From: Capitella teleta
Taxonomy: Eukaryota; Annelida; Polychaeta; Capitellidae
NCBI GenBank assembly: GCA_000328365.1
Contig: KB309028.1
Coordinates: forward strand, 4,496 to 68,495
DNA length: 64,000 nucleotides
Direction of reading: 5' to 3'
In this document: in pieces, positions 12,540 to 25,525 of the stretch
Layout of the letters: each line of letters opens with the position of its first letter
How positions within the stretch are numbered: the first letter of the stretch is position 1
The notes under the pieces: generated by a model
Database searches by the model: none
What the model saw: only the letters and a program-made list of their open reading frames with translations
Told to the model about the DNA's origin: nothing
Translations under genes and position numbers: made by a program

Positions 12540-13130
12540 ATGTAGCATGTATATATTATTATAATTTAATTGCGTAGTTGGAATATATCCATGTTTTGGT
12601 TTTTATCGTTGATTTAATTTATAAGTGAATAGTTTTGTCATATGAACTTTCCGTAGATTTCAATTTTCATGTTTATGTTTGAAGATAGGAAAGATAAAAG
12701 CAAGAATGATTAATGTAACGAAATAAAATGAATGAAAAACTACAAAAGAAACGGAATAGCAGACAAATTAACCGCGACGGTGTGTGATGCTGAAATAACC
12801 CCGATTTCGATACATTTGATTATTGCAATAAATGTTTTTATGTCTCTATATATTGCTTGGCAAATATTCATTATTTGAACTCACCTGCGCGTGTATATAT
12901 TAAAGTTACATTTTTTGTTATTTCCCATAAAAATGGAAATTAGGACATTGTCCCAAGACAGATTACGAGGTAAGAACATCTAACAAAGTGTGTATTGAAA
13001 TTGAATATTGAAAATTGAAATGATATAATATATGAACATATATTTACCGCGTCTTGTTAGTCTACTACCAATAGTGGGTTTTGTTTTGGGTTTTTTGTTT
13101 GTTTTAATCAAAATTCAACGATTCCTCGTT
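12540..13130. other. non-coding stretch
   Basis: AT-rich sequence without credible coding or RNA features, leading into a 14-bp tandem array. Confidence 0.5.
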
Positions 13131-13284
13131 TGATTTAATCCATTTGATTTAATCCATTTGATTTAATCCATTTGATTTAATCCATTTGATTTAATCCATT
13201 TCATTTAATCCATTTGATTTAATCCATTTCATTTAATCCATTTCATTTAATCCATTTCATTTAATCCATTTGATTTAATCCATT
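13131..13284. repeat. 14-bp minisatellite, about 11 copies
   Basis: Tandem units of TGATTTAATCCATT with a few G-to-C variants (TCATTTAATCCATT). No flanking duplication was seen. Confidence 0.95.
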
Positions 13285-13576
13285 GGCATTTAACTGTCGA
13301 GTGGGAATTTTAATTCTAATGAATAATTAAAAATCTGAACTCGAATTAAATGTCGTACTCCGTTTTAAAACCTATCTATTATGAGACCGTAATAATCTTG
13401 ATCGGTAAAAACATTACTAAAGTTTAAAGCAAGATAAAGGTTGTTAAGGAAGCGGCTGTTCATTGGTCCGTGGACATGTTATATAATGGCACAATGCACA
13501 CCTAAATGGAAACCAATAACACACGACGAAAATCACAATCACATGTCATTATGGTTTATTATTGACGTGGTGTTAA

Positions 13577-13729
<153 letters not shown>

Positions 13730-15640
13730 GGAACTCAGAGTTCTCTGTGTTTCCCATATCAGATGAATAACCATCTCAATATGTGTTGTTTTGGTTTATT
13801 ATTTATTATTTATTATTAATATTAGCAAACCAATTCTCTCAAAGGTGATTATAATTACTTGCATTGTAATGAGCAGGCTTGCTGACGTTTTGACCAATAT
13901 AATTAACAATAATCACCCCTGCATGCAAGCAACAAAATATAACACAAAGTTTAATTTAATGCTTAATAATAGCATTATACTGAACGAGCAGATAAAATGT
14001 GTCAATAAGAACGAATTCTTTAGAAGTCGCTTCATCGCCCGGCATCTTCTAAGGCGGCGACACGACCCAGAAGTCCCGAAGCCACGAGGCTATCATTATG
14101 AAACGTGTGTCTTCTGAAAGCAACGATTCAAGCAGCGGAAATCACACGTAACGACAACATCGAATTGATGAAAGCGATCAACCTTCATTCGGACCCCTTC
14201 CGCCCACGGATGGTCACGTGTCCCTTTATAGACCTGATTACGTAACACGAGTAGCGGAGACGACACAAATGAATCCCCAACGTCAGCGCCGTGACGTCAT
14301 GACCGTTATATCGGTTGCTATTCTTAGCTCTCCTGTAAGATTTGAATTTCATGACGTCACAACGAGTGCGTTATGATTACCGAGGAATCGTTCTGGTTGG
14401 GAAATGGTGACGGGATGTGTTGCGTAGTGGGCTCGCAGCACAGGCCACTGTCGGCATGTGATGCTAACCTGTGCTGTCATTCTACTTTGGTGTAAGCAAA
14501 GGCCTACAGCCACGACCCACAGCCCTTTAATCCCATACCAGTGCCCTATTATATCATTTCAATGCTTTCTAAATGCTGGCACGTGTTGAGACAGATCGAC
14601 AGCAACGGGGTCGTTGAATAATTCCGCAGCATAGAGGAGGGAACGTTTCATGGACAGATGTTGACCCGAGCACTGCAAGGATCGACTTCCTGGTTGATTA
14701 TTCTATAGAATTAGATCATCTTTCGCACTACATCCAATCATCGTTGAGCTGACGATCACGTGACTATAATACCCCGAACTATACATCAAGTCCCTACAGG
14801 GTCGTGCAATAATACACCTTATCATAATAACATGTGATGACGTGAAATATTGTTGCTTTGACCTAGAATGATCGAGATTCGCTCATAACTTTCAACTAGG
14901 TCAAGGAAAATGTAATAAATATTCATAGATGCCATTGTCGCATTAAATTCCCCTCGTGTGGTCTGATTCAACCTTCGATCAATGGAGCAATCGTAATATT
15001 TCAGAAACAGATGTTGATTTTTTAATTAATTACAGTTCGAATTTGTGATAAACAACCTTTTTCTGACACATTTCATTGCAATGTTTTGATGCTATATGGT
15101 GGTTCCTTGCCGTCGATGACGTCTGTGTTAAAAGGGTAAAATAGGTTAAAAGGTTAAAAGGGTACAATGCCATCTTGTTAGCAGCCGAAGTATGTATTTA
15201 TTTATAATGTTTTTATCAGCCGCAGGATGTAAATAATTAATTTATTAATGTGAGGTTGTATTGATTGGTAAGATATGTTAAGACACTAAATTTATCACAT
15301 AAGTTAATGGTTATGATTGTATAATTGCGTCGATCCAACAGAGTATATACATGTACTCAGCTCGATGTACGAGATTTGTTCGAATAGTTCTCGGCCTAAC
15401 ATCGAACGTTTTATCACAGAAAGTTGAAATTTGACTTGAAAATAGTTTGACCGCTGGTTTCAATTTGAGGGAAGGAGGGATCGGCATTTCGTCAAAATGC
15501 GGCAGACTCCTGACTTACGCGCTAATTAAAAAAAAATGATTTTAGGCAATTAATCATGGACGGACACCTCGAATACTCTGCTCATAGACGCAGCAAAACA
15601 GCGAAAAATAAATGTGTTTGTAACATTTCGATGAAATAAT
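13730..15640. other. non-coding stretch with CRE-type sites
   Basis: Contains two perfect TGACGTCA palindromes 60 bp apart (14292-14299 and 14352-14359), a GTGCGTTATGA motif at about 14365, and short GGTTAAAAGG-type repeats at about 15130-15170. No coding gene is recognised. Confidence 0.45.
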
Positions 15641-15771
<131 letters not shown>

Positions 15772-18700
15772 TAATTATAAAAGGATCAAATGATGTCCAA
15801 CACAGAACACTAGTGCTGGCATAAATTTATTTTACTTCTGGTGATTAAACACTAATAAAAGCAAGAAAACATTATAATCATATTTAAACAATAAAAACAT
15901 GATTATGTACATGTCATCCTAGCAACTAACAGCGAGTGCACCTTGGAGGAAATAACGCCAAACAAAGATTGTGTCAGGGTGGACAATCCATGACCTGACC
16001 CACGTCATTTCAAAATGCCCCGTTACCGAAGATGTACGCCGAAAACCCTGTACTATACTTTTCCTAATTTCTTTTTCAATCAACCTATACTACAATTATA
16101 ATTTGTTTTGAATTCATCTATCTCTGCGTTAAGTAGTACTTTTTTAATTATTTATTCTCTCAGCTATAATTACATGCCAGGAAGTAATTAATCACTCACT
16201 AATTGATTCTCATCCAAGCACAAATGATTCAGCGATTTATCAACCAATTATATAATCACCAAGCAGTTATGTAATCATATTAAACACTGTGTGGGGTATA
16301 TCTTTTCTTTATAGCATTATAACACGCGATATATCCCAGTCGATATTCTAGCTAAAGCCGAGAACATTGCTACAGAAGATGATGTCGTTGAACATTGGCA
16401 TATAGTCAAGTTAAGTCAACCATTAGTCAGCCTGCTGTCATACCCTTAGCTTTGTCCTTGAACCTATCAGGACGTTCGATGATTGAGTGTCTTGTTTTCT
16501 TCCCCTGATAATGATGTGTCATTTATAATTGTATCTTAATGTACCCTTGTAATTATTAGTTTCACGTCAACATCGGTGTTGGAAGCTGCTCAGATACCGC
16601 AGCAATATAAATATCTCAATCTCGGAAGATGTTTTTAATGTCGATGGGAAGGAAACCAGTGGACATGTCATCCGATTGAAGCTCAGATTTCTACCCACAA
16701 ACTGCATCAGAATCACCTTATACTTAGTACTAAGGTAACCTTCTAAACACATTGATTTCACTCTGGAAAGACGTGATACCCAAGCAGCGCAGACTCAAAG
16801 CCTCGTTTTCAAAACTCTTTCATAATGAACCTGCTGAAATCCGATGCATTTGCCCGCGAGCATCTTCCATGAGAGCGTAACAATCTGCCCTGAATTCCAA
16901 GAAAAATCTAAATTAGGTAACACCAGGGTGGGAACGCACAAGAACTCAGATGCCTTGGGGCGTTTCTAATTCAAGGTCGCAGAGAACATATTTCTTGGTG
17001 GTACACCGGAACTCCTTCCGGTACATTGCTCTTCTCGGTGCGCAATGGTTGTATACTTCCCTTTCTAAGGTGTTGGGTTTAGATCGGGTGTCTAACCACT
17101 GTCACACAGCAATAGAATTACTGCTCTTAGTCAACGGATGGCTACCAATAGGGTTTTTATTCAACTTTGAAACTTCACTTCCACTGAATAGAGAATAACA
17201 ACCCCCCTCCCCCTCCCTTCTCCAGGGCAATTCAGTTGAGCGTTCCATCTGACCATGAAAGACGTTTGCAGAGAAAGATCTGATTCCCACCTGATGCCTT
17301 GATCAGCGCTCTTGTAATCATGAATTCCTCTGATCCCACTCAGTACGTGTTACAACCGAGATCTACGTTTATTTCAACGTCAAATGTATTGCAGCCAAAT
17401 GAATACAAACGAAGTGACAAAAGAAAATGAATCTATTTTTAGTTTGTGAGGCTCACAGCACCTGTGTTTGGCTGCTGAACTGATGATGTAATCGGTTATG
17501 TTTGGAAAGAGAAGATTATTAATCATTCGATGCATATCTTCACTTGCTGATTTATTAATTGCGATTTGGCCGAAATTTGAAGAAGCGACAGAAACCAATA
17601 CTGGAGTCAACTAGAAACACAGATTGCGCTCAAAATGGATGCGCAAAAGAGACCGTCAAGTGAATTGAAAGGTTCTGTGGGATGCTAAGGTGATGCAAGC
17701 AACACGCAATGTACACCCACATTTCCCGCTGGCTGAAGCAGTTTACACAAGTCATCGCATAAATCATTGATCAATTGAAGTCGACAAAGGTGAAATTGAC
17801 ACATCTGACGGTTGCATCTTTGGGTTCGCTACACAAGCCGTGAATTCGCAGAACGGAATGGTTGGTGACCAAACCCAGAAGGAGGTTCCTGAAATCCTGA
17901 AATGCGACAGTCAGATATCGCCGTTTATACTAATGGTTATAATGATAGTTATTATTGTCAGTAAACGGAAATCCTACGTGTACGCATATGGCACGTAATC
18001 AGATAAAATACTACTAATATGCAAACAATTTCAGCCAATGAGGGGCTTCATCTAAAAGGGAAAGTACTCATTCTAGAACTCCGTACTTTGGATTGATAGA
18101 TTAGAGAATAGTGTGGACATTAATTCTTTGCTGAGGCAGAAATCGAGAGAACAACGCAGCCCTGAATTCAGGTACAGTTTCAACTTCTATGTTATGATTA
18201 TGATATTATATACTATACTTCGTATAATTTATTTGTATAATTAATATGTGAATATACAAGCTAGTATGAACAACAACAAAAAGAGAAGAAAAAAATATCC
18301 TCAGGTGATGTAACCTGATTATTAAGAGCGAATTAAACAGTGAAATGACTGAATGCATTATGCATCATTGAAAGAAATTTGCGATTTAGCAAGCGTATAG
18401 CTTGGTCAGATCACATGTGTCCCTTCGTAATTTAATTATTTTCATAGTTTAAATCCTATAATATGAAATATAAAAGAACAGAGCTCATAATTATACGTAC
18501 ATGTAAGTAATAGTATATAATGTCGTAATTAAAGGATGAATCACGGACAGGAGACTTTATGCTCAGATATAATAATTGTCCGGTGGATTCTGGAGTGTTT
18601 GGGAGTTATTCGGCTCAAAAACCTCGAGGCCAGCTCTGTGTGAGAAACATTAGCATCGACCTCCGAGTGATCTGAATGGGTTGTAAGCCACGCGAAAATA

Positions 18701-19008
18701 TCCCCAAAGTTAACCGAAGCCATGAAATAGATGGCACATTGTGTTTAAATGTCTAATATTACCCACCATCCCATATATTTCTACGCAATTTCGTGGATTA
18801 ATTCTACGCACATCTGACTCACGAATGACCTAACAGCCGATCAGCACTGGCTTCAGGATTTTGTCTTTCGTGTTCTAAGGTTGAGTGATCGGCCGGAGTG
18901 CTTTGTATGCATGTTCATTATGCATGGTTTAGTCACTCAATTGCACGAAGCTGATTGGCTGGTAGACTGAGTAGTATAATACACTAATAGTTGCTCTTTT
19001 TTTTTTCA
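15772..19008. other. non-coding stretch upstream of the BTB-Kelch gene
   Basis: No protein-coding gene is recognised. The region should contain the untranslated first exon of the BTB-Kelch gene. One possible donor is AATTCAG/GTACAG at about 18167-18180, but this is only a guess. Confidence 0.4.
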
Positions 19009-19014
19009 GAGACG

Positions 19015-20715
19015 ATGGGTAAAAGCAGAAGCTATTGCGATGGATTCAGATCTCACTTAAAAAAGGACTTTCAATGGGATGATTGGTCACCCCCCACCAC
19101 GCCACCTCGAGTTACACTGATCCTACCAGACAAGTCAACCCTGACGTGCCTCGAGAGCGCTCTAACGAATGCAAGCAATTTCTTCAAGGCTGAAGTAACA
19201 AGTAATCCTGGACAGGAAATCAAGTTAAACTTCTCAGACTCAACAACCATCAGAACTGTGGTAGATTATTTGAACAGACACACCATCAGAATCAGCGATG
19301 AAAATTTTGAGAAGCTCTTAGTAGCGAGCGATTTCATTAATTTGACTAATTTGAAGGGTCACCTCTCATCATTCGTGCGAGATACCATTGACAGCACCAA
19401 TTGTATAGAGTTCTACAAATTGGCTCGCAAGCACAAGGCTCAATATTTTTATCACGAATCCCTTGAGTTCATTTTGTCCAATTTCATTGAAGTTTGCTGT
19501 TCTTCTGACAACATTGAGGAGCTTTCCGAAGAGGAGATGATTGAAGTTGTGTCAAATCATCGTCTAGCAGTTGATGACGAGGACATTGTTCATGACACAG
19601 TCGTTCGGTGGGCAAACGCTGACATTAAACACAGAGAGAGCTCGTTTTTGAAGATCGCTGCTTTCATTCGCTTCCCTTTTTGCTCGAAGTTTGGTCTGAC
19701 TAACACGGTCAAGTATGGCGGTGCTCTGAAATCTCCGAGCATCGTGGATCAACTTAAAGAATTAAAACAGGTCCGATACACCTCACCAATGATTCTGCAT
19801 TGGATCCACAACCACAGATTTGTCCCTCGTCCATCGTATAAGAAGGTCAAAAAATTACATCTTGTTCGAATCTATGTGTCAGCCACCAATCACTTTGTTG
19901 TTAGCCAAACAACCGATTGCCTCAACGAGACCAATACAGAGTGGACGGAGACATTTAAGACCCCCGAAGATTATTTTTGCGGTCATTCGATGAGTCCAAA
20001 GTTCTTCCCGACTGACGATGGTATCTGTTGGGCTGTGAAGGGAGATAAACCTGGGCTCGAATTCCGCAAATGGCTCGTTGGATCCCAAAGTGTCACAACA
20101 CCAGAATCCCCCGGCGACTTGTCGAGCGCCTGCACCTGGACGTTCTTGTCTCCAAATCTGTATTGTTTTGTTGACCGTACAGTTAATTCAGACTTTAATT
20201 CTCCTTTTGTGGTTGAACAACGCCATGTTAATATGTGGCATAAACAGAAATTCGTGCATCCTCGGCCAGTTCAATCAGTGAATAATCCCTACGTTGTCCA
20301 CTTTAAAGAGAAACTCTTTCTTCTTGGTGGCGTTGATGCCGTTGGTCAGCCGTCCCTGGTCAATCAGACGTATTCATTGAATGCTCGATCAGAGAGGAAG
20401 AAGGACATGCCGGGAATTTGCCAATCGGGGGCTGCGGTTTCCTTCAATGACGACATCTTTGTTGTGGGTGGCACTGAACGTGTTTGTTACCAGTACACCC
20501 CATCTACCGACACCTGGGTTGTCCTGTCTCGACCAACTCACGTCCACAAAGAGTTCACGGCTGCCACCGTGTGGGAGGGTAACATTCTTCTGTGGGGCTG
20601 TTATCACGCAGAACAGTACAACCCCAAAACGGACACGTGGTCCCCTTGTGATGAGCTAGTTCCGAAAAATGCTGCTCCTGGTTTTGATAGAGGTCTCTAC
20701 ACTTATGCCAAATGA
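19015..20715 (+). CDS. BTB-BACK-Kelch (KLHL-like) protein, coding region in one exon
   Basis: An uninterrupted 566-residue frame. Residues about 30-125 form a BTB/POZ domain, about 130-240 a BACK domain (EFYKLARKHKA, then LSEEEMIEVV and WANADIKHRESS), and the C-terminal part has Kelch-type strands (KLFLLGGVDAVGQ, DIFVVGGTERV, YNPKTDTWSP). Family members are mostly substrate adaptors for CUL3 ubiquitin ligases. That role is inferred here; the orthologue is not identified and the Kelch repeats are degenerate. A T-rich CAG acceptor ends at 19009, five bases before the ATG, so the coding exon is preceded by a spliced 5' UTR exon. Having the whole CDS in one exon stands out against the intron-rich Celsr, MON1 and AHCYL genes. 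Confidence 0.9.
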   Translation: MGKSRSYCDGFRSHLKKDFQWDDWSPPTTPPRVTLILPDKSTLTCLESALTNASNFFKAEVTSNPGQEIKLNFSDSTTIRTVVDYLNRHTIRISDENFEKLLVASDFINLTNLKGHLSSFVRDTIDSTNCIEFYKLARKHKAQYFYHESLEFILSNFIEVCCSSDNIEELSEEEMIEVVSNHRLAVDDEDIVHDTVVRWANADIKHRESSFLKIAAFIRFPFCSKFGLTNTVKYGGALKSPSIVDQLKELKQVRYTSPMILHWIHNHRFVPRPSYKKVKKLHLVRIYVSATNHFVVSQTTDCLNETNTEWTETFKTPEDYFCGHSMSPKFFPTDDGICWAVKGDKPGLEFRKWLVGSQSVTTPESPGDLSSACTWTFLSPNLYCFVDRTVNSDFNSPFVVEQRHVNMWHKQKFVHPRPVQSVNNPYVVHFKEKLFLLGGVDAVGQPSLVNQTYSLNARSERKKDMPGICQSGAAVSFNDDIFVVGGTERVCYQYTPSTDTWVVLSRPTHVHKEFTAATVWEGNILLWGCYHAEQYNPKTDTWSPCDELVPKNAAPGFDRGLYTYAK

Positions 20716-20954
20716 GGACGCCTTGTTTGGGTGAAATCAAGATATGATATCCGAGGCGATAATTTTTTATTATTATTTTTTTTTTTTATATAATAATCTG
20801 TAATAATATAAGTACGAGTCTATAATATTGTTACACAGCGTATAGTGTAAGGGTATTCTAATCTGAATATGCTTTCAGTCTTTATTCAATGTTCGTACTT
20901 TTATCTTTGTCATCTTTTGTTTCTTGTCAACAGTTTTTGATGTTTTCATTGATG

Positions 20955-20960
20955 AATAAA
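20955..20960 (+). terminator. polyadenylation signal of the BTB-Kelch gene
   Basis: AATAAA lies 240 nt after the stop. A second AATAAA occurs at about 21056. Confidence 0.5.
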
Positions 20961-21354
20961 TATGATAGATATATTCAAGGAAAAAAAATATACTCTTCAC
21001 CTGTTTTCGTAATAATTGCATAATCATTTGCTTTGTTTTTATCCAACATAAATTAATAAAGATTGAAATATAATGCGCAATCACTGAGTCGCGTTCTTCA
21101 ATCTAAATTCAAACTGCTCAGATTTTAGTCTTTATCAGAGATTGAATATTTCCAGCATCAACTCATATGATTCGACATTAAAATTTCACGAAGCATTAAT
21201 TAATGCCAGAAATGAAACAATAATACAATAATATTATTGATTCTGCCAGATAAAAATTGAGAGTTAAGAGCAAGAAGATGGTCGCCAAATATCAGGGGAA
21301 ATAATGAATTTAACCAACATTCATTGGATTTCCAATGCATGATGTTTGACGTAC

Positions 21355-21534
21355 AGATATAATTCGCCAAGCCAACAAATTGACCTTCTTTGACCTCCAA
21401 TACTTGTTAGACGCGTAATACATAGCTGCTTGACCTCCTTCTGGTGAGGTCACGATGTCAACCAAAGGATCCAAACTTTCAAAAGATGACCCTCCTGTGA
21501 TATTTTCCAAACCCCACGAAATGTAAGTTCTCTG
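21355..21534 (-). other. orphan exon-like block, unrecognised
   Basis: On the minus strand a T-rich acceptor (TTTCTTCCAG) opens a 180-nt block without stops, which ends at a GTACGT donor. It is exactly 60 codons (phase 0/0) and reads, among others, GGSSFESLDPLVDIVTSPEG and YYASNKYWRSKK, which look like real protein. I do not recognise the family and found no neighbouring exons. It may be one exon of an unseen minus-strand gene, a pseudo-exon, or chance. Confidence 0.3.
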
Positions 21535-22086
21535 CTGGAAGAAACAAAACAAATTTGTGGGATTCGTGACACCCACAATGCACCCGACAAGAAATTTGGT
21601 TGCAGTGACGTCACTGACGTGTTGCGTGGTCATTGTATTGCTAATACAATGAACCAAATCGTTACACAATAATGTTGATTGGCAGCAGGTTGTTCATCTC
21701 ATTCAGAGAGAACAGCAGCCACATTTACCAGATGATTGACAGACCATTATCCGATTGTCAGGTTATCAAATTTAATCCAGTGTCAAATAGATAGCAATCC
21801 CGCACACCTCCATTGAATGTTGAGTCTAAATGCCAGAAACACTTCGATCTCTTAATATGTTGTCTGAGTGGAGGTGAACGAGATCTTCATTTACAGTATT
21901 ATCCGTTTAAAGATGTAGTTATTCAACTGAATTGGATTAAAAATTGAAATGATTTCCCGTCAGGTTAATAATTAATAAAGTTAACAGAAGTTCGTAGTTT
22001 AATTATAGCACAAAAGCAGTACAAGTCATGGAGCCAATTTTGCTATATTTCCCAAGATCTGCTCAATTTCTCATGCTGTGTTTTCC
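21535..22086. other. non-coding stretch
   Basis: Contains a perfect TGACGTCA at 21606-21613. Otherwise nothing is recognised. Confidence 0.45.
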
Positions 22087-22495
22087 TTAAAGGGAGGGAG
22101 AACTGGTTGAAAATGGACTTTGAGTCGTTATTTGATGCACCAAAGATGATTCTTATGCCTGGCCCACACAAGGAATATCATCGCTAACGATTTCGCGGGA
22201 GATATAATGCTAATTAGGCGTGACGTCAGTCGCTGTGATGAAACACCGAGTTCCCCATCTTTTACAATGGGCCTCGTCATATCACCGTGTCCTGCGACTA
22301 AACCCCTTGATATTTTTTTTTTCTTTTCGGAAATAGATAGAATAATCATTTTGCCACCAGTCAGGCGCAAACAAAAAATATTTTTCGCTATTTTTCTTAT
22401 TTTAACAAGCAATTTTCTAGGACACCTACCACGTTTTTCATCCTGAAATAGTAAAAAGGTCAGCCAGAGTGCACCACGCATGCGCTTTCGTTTCG
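22087..22495 (+). mobile_element. TTAA-flanked MITE (piggyBac-like), copy A, cut by the assembly gap
   Basis: Starts with TTAA then AGGGAGGGAGAACTGG. For about 400 bp it matches the element at 25526-26247 in the same orientation (shared blocks include TATGCCTGGCCCACACAAGG and CTAGGACACCTACCA). It runs into the run of N, so its right end is missing. It encodes no transposase. Confidence 0.7.
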
Positions 22496-22545
22496 NNNNN
22501 NNNNNNNNNNNNNNNNNNNNNNNNNNNNNNNNNNNNNNNNNNNNN
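22496..22545. other. assembly gap (50 N)
   Basis: A run of 50 N. The fixed round length suggests a gap of unknown size placed inside a repeat. Confidence 0.99.
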
Positions 22546-25525
22546 GGATCTCTAGGGGCATTGATTGGTGCTCCGTGGGTCGATTTCCGATGATATAATC
22601 AAAGATACTTCATTTTAGGTGGATGCGCATCTTCCACTGGCTCCATGGTAACCAACTTCGATTTTGGTCACGGGACTTCTAAAATTGGGAACTCCGCTTC
22701 CGGAAGACGAAATTCTCATGTTAATTCCGAAGCGTGCGAACTGCGAAGCTCGTAATTTTGATAATACGAATGGGAAAGATTCCGACAGTTATCGGCGCCA
22801 AACAAAATGTTTACATTGGAATACGAGGACACTGTTTACAAATTTGCGTGTCTGTCTTAGCGGTAACGACGAACCAGTGGTTTCCAGTGAAGTTGGCGAA
22901 GGAGCAGAGGAATTCCGATGAAGCGGTCTGCAATGGCGGAAGGCCAGCGAATGTGTTTAAACAGTTTCAACGGCCTTGAACGGGACCAGTCGACAATATG
23001 AACAGGTTGGTTAAGTTTGCTTACACAAATTCAAAAACCACAGAATAAATTCTGTCAATGGTCAAATTTTATCACGCATTCAACGCATTTCATCGTACAA
23101 TGTCGCTCAAAATCTGACGCCGCGTCACCGGTTGACTGGTTTTTGGGCGGTTATAGGAATGGGCGAAAATATGTCCTGACTTACAGTTGCACTGAGATAC
23201 AGGAAAAGCTGACCTTTATCGCGGAATGAAGAGTGCACTGTATTAATTGGGATAAATCGGCATAGATGTTGATGAGATTGGAATATAAATGATAGGAATA
23301 GCAGCATGACATGTTAGACTAACCATACCAAGTATTGATTTCTCTTATCTTTGTGTGATTTTTACACTGCGATCTGTTTTGTAACACTTTCTAAGAAATG
23401 CGTAGCACCATTGAAAAGCATTGAGATCTTTAACATGGAGCAGATAGACTACAATTCAGGCATCAATTCAATCAGTACGATTGTTACCATGGATATACGA
23501 TTATGCGATCGGGAATGCTTCGATCTCAAATCAAGGAAAACTAACAGAATCTAGTATTTTCAATTCGTGACATGAAATTGGTTCAATTCGTGCATTGACT
23601 CTGAACTAGGGTTACACCCTCGACGATTTGCTAAATACATGTAGATCTGTATATATTCCTCTCAATTCTCGGATACCCTTCCACCAAACGATACCGACTT
23701 TGGTAGACCTCGCTAATTAATAAATTATCTGCCACACCGAGCGGGGATAAAGTGAAACAAGTAATCAACATATTAATTAAGCCCAGGTACAAAGGTAGCA
23801 ATTTGAGTTCATGCAGTTCATGCATTCACAGGTCAATAACCTCTGCGATCGGAAACATTTAATTAATGCAATCGGTTCATGGCGTCCGTGCATAATGTAT
23901 GAGTACGTAACAAGGTGTCACCTTTTTCAATCCCGTGAAACAAAGACAGGGAAAAAATATTAAACAAGCAAAACAGGTAAGCAAAACAGATATAAAACTG
24001 CAGGCACTCAATTTCCAATCAGGTGAATTATACAATTATTTTTCAAACGCATTTTCATGCTAATTCGTATGTATGTGCCAAGTTATAATGAAATTATGTA
24101 ATCCAAAGTAGGTCTAATGTATATATAAATAAGGCATCATATTCTACTCCATACGCATGCGATGACGGGAGAGCGATTTGACCTTCATATAAATTAAACG
24201 TTTTCCCTTCGTGAAATGTTGAACACAACGGGAAGGGTAACCGTATTCTATCAAATACCCTTCTAACCCTATACTTAACCTGACAAATCGATCTCCCGTC
24301 AGATACTTTATCGGATGAGGAGATATGTATTGAATGGAATATCCTTTCTGATCAGATTGAACAATTCATTTTTGCATTTAATCTCCCGTGTGTTACAACA
24401 AATGCTTGCGTGTGAATACAACCTTTTAAGCATAATGCGACATCAATTTCATCACGCGGTTACAATTAAACCAGCATAACTCCATTCATTAGCAAGGTTC
24501 CTCCTCGGTGACCTTTCAGTTCTTCAGAGGTCACACATAAGCCACACAGGTCAACGTAACCTCTTGCCTGTCTGATTCGCCAGACAGCATTTGTGAGTTC
24601 TCACTTCCTGATGGTGTTTTTAATCGAATTGATGACAATGCCAATGCAATTATGCGCATCCACGTACGATACGCCATTCAAGGACAATGGATGTCATGGT
24701 AACCCTTGTCCTCAAACCAATTTAAACGTTTAATTGGTTTCTCATATTGCCTGACCACCTGTGGAACTTTATTTTGATGTAATTACCGTGTTGTTGAGTA
24801 ACCTCACGTTTTGAAGGTGTGGCTGTAAAGGCCCGCACCTCTTAATTAATCTCCACCTGTGCTCGATTTCCCCAATAAAAGCATGTGTTCGTTGGAAATC
24901 GTTGGAGTTCTCCGTCGACCAGCGGCCACTTGACGACGTATCCAGAGCAGTTCGTCATTCTTTGGCTAGCCCAAAAGGCTGCCTACTACAGGGACTGGAT
25001 CGCTATGCTGGCCAATTAGACGGAGAATGTGTGTCCTGGCCACCCCAGGCACGTGACATGAGGAATACGGAATATCATAGGTCAATATATAGGTCAAAAT
25101 ATATAGGTCAAGCTGATGAGCATCAACAGGGTACTGTAACCTTACTGAGCATTAACTTTTTATTTATATCACTGTTTCGCTGAATCTACCGATGATCTCG
25201 TAAATGGTACGTATAATTAATTGGGTCTGGATTCGAGTAATTATTCTAGACCTTTAGTTATTTGGAAACGATCTAAAGCCTAGAATAGTAAGACTTAAAC
25301 TAGGGCACATATTCAGAAATAGCAGCGAATTGTGGATGGTTTATTACAGAAAGCAAATCATCAACCTGTTGCGGGCTGAATCCAAGGTGTAGAAATTTAG
25401 ATCGAAGTTATTTATTATTAAATTATGTCCCTCTTATCTCGATTCGGTTTTCATGTGAGGGTGATGCAATCGATACATGTTCCTGTTCAATTACAAAAGG
25501 GTTCGATCTTATACTCTTTTCTGAT
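22546..25525. other. non-coding stretch, one promoter-like patch
   Basis: At 22690-22720 there is an ETS palindrome (CTTCCGGAAG). A small ATG frame (MAEGQRMCLNSFNG, from about 22932) is followed by an AACAG/GTTGGT donor-like site. This could be an untranslated or short first exon. The rest shows no coding signal. Confidence 0.35.

Noticed and set aside
13131-13284. CRISPR-like array
   Set aside because: Continuous 14-bp tandem units without spacers, in an animal genome.
16950-17290. Overlapping open frames resembling a gene fragment
   Set aside because: Neither strand gives recognisable protein motifs or consistent splice sites.
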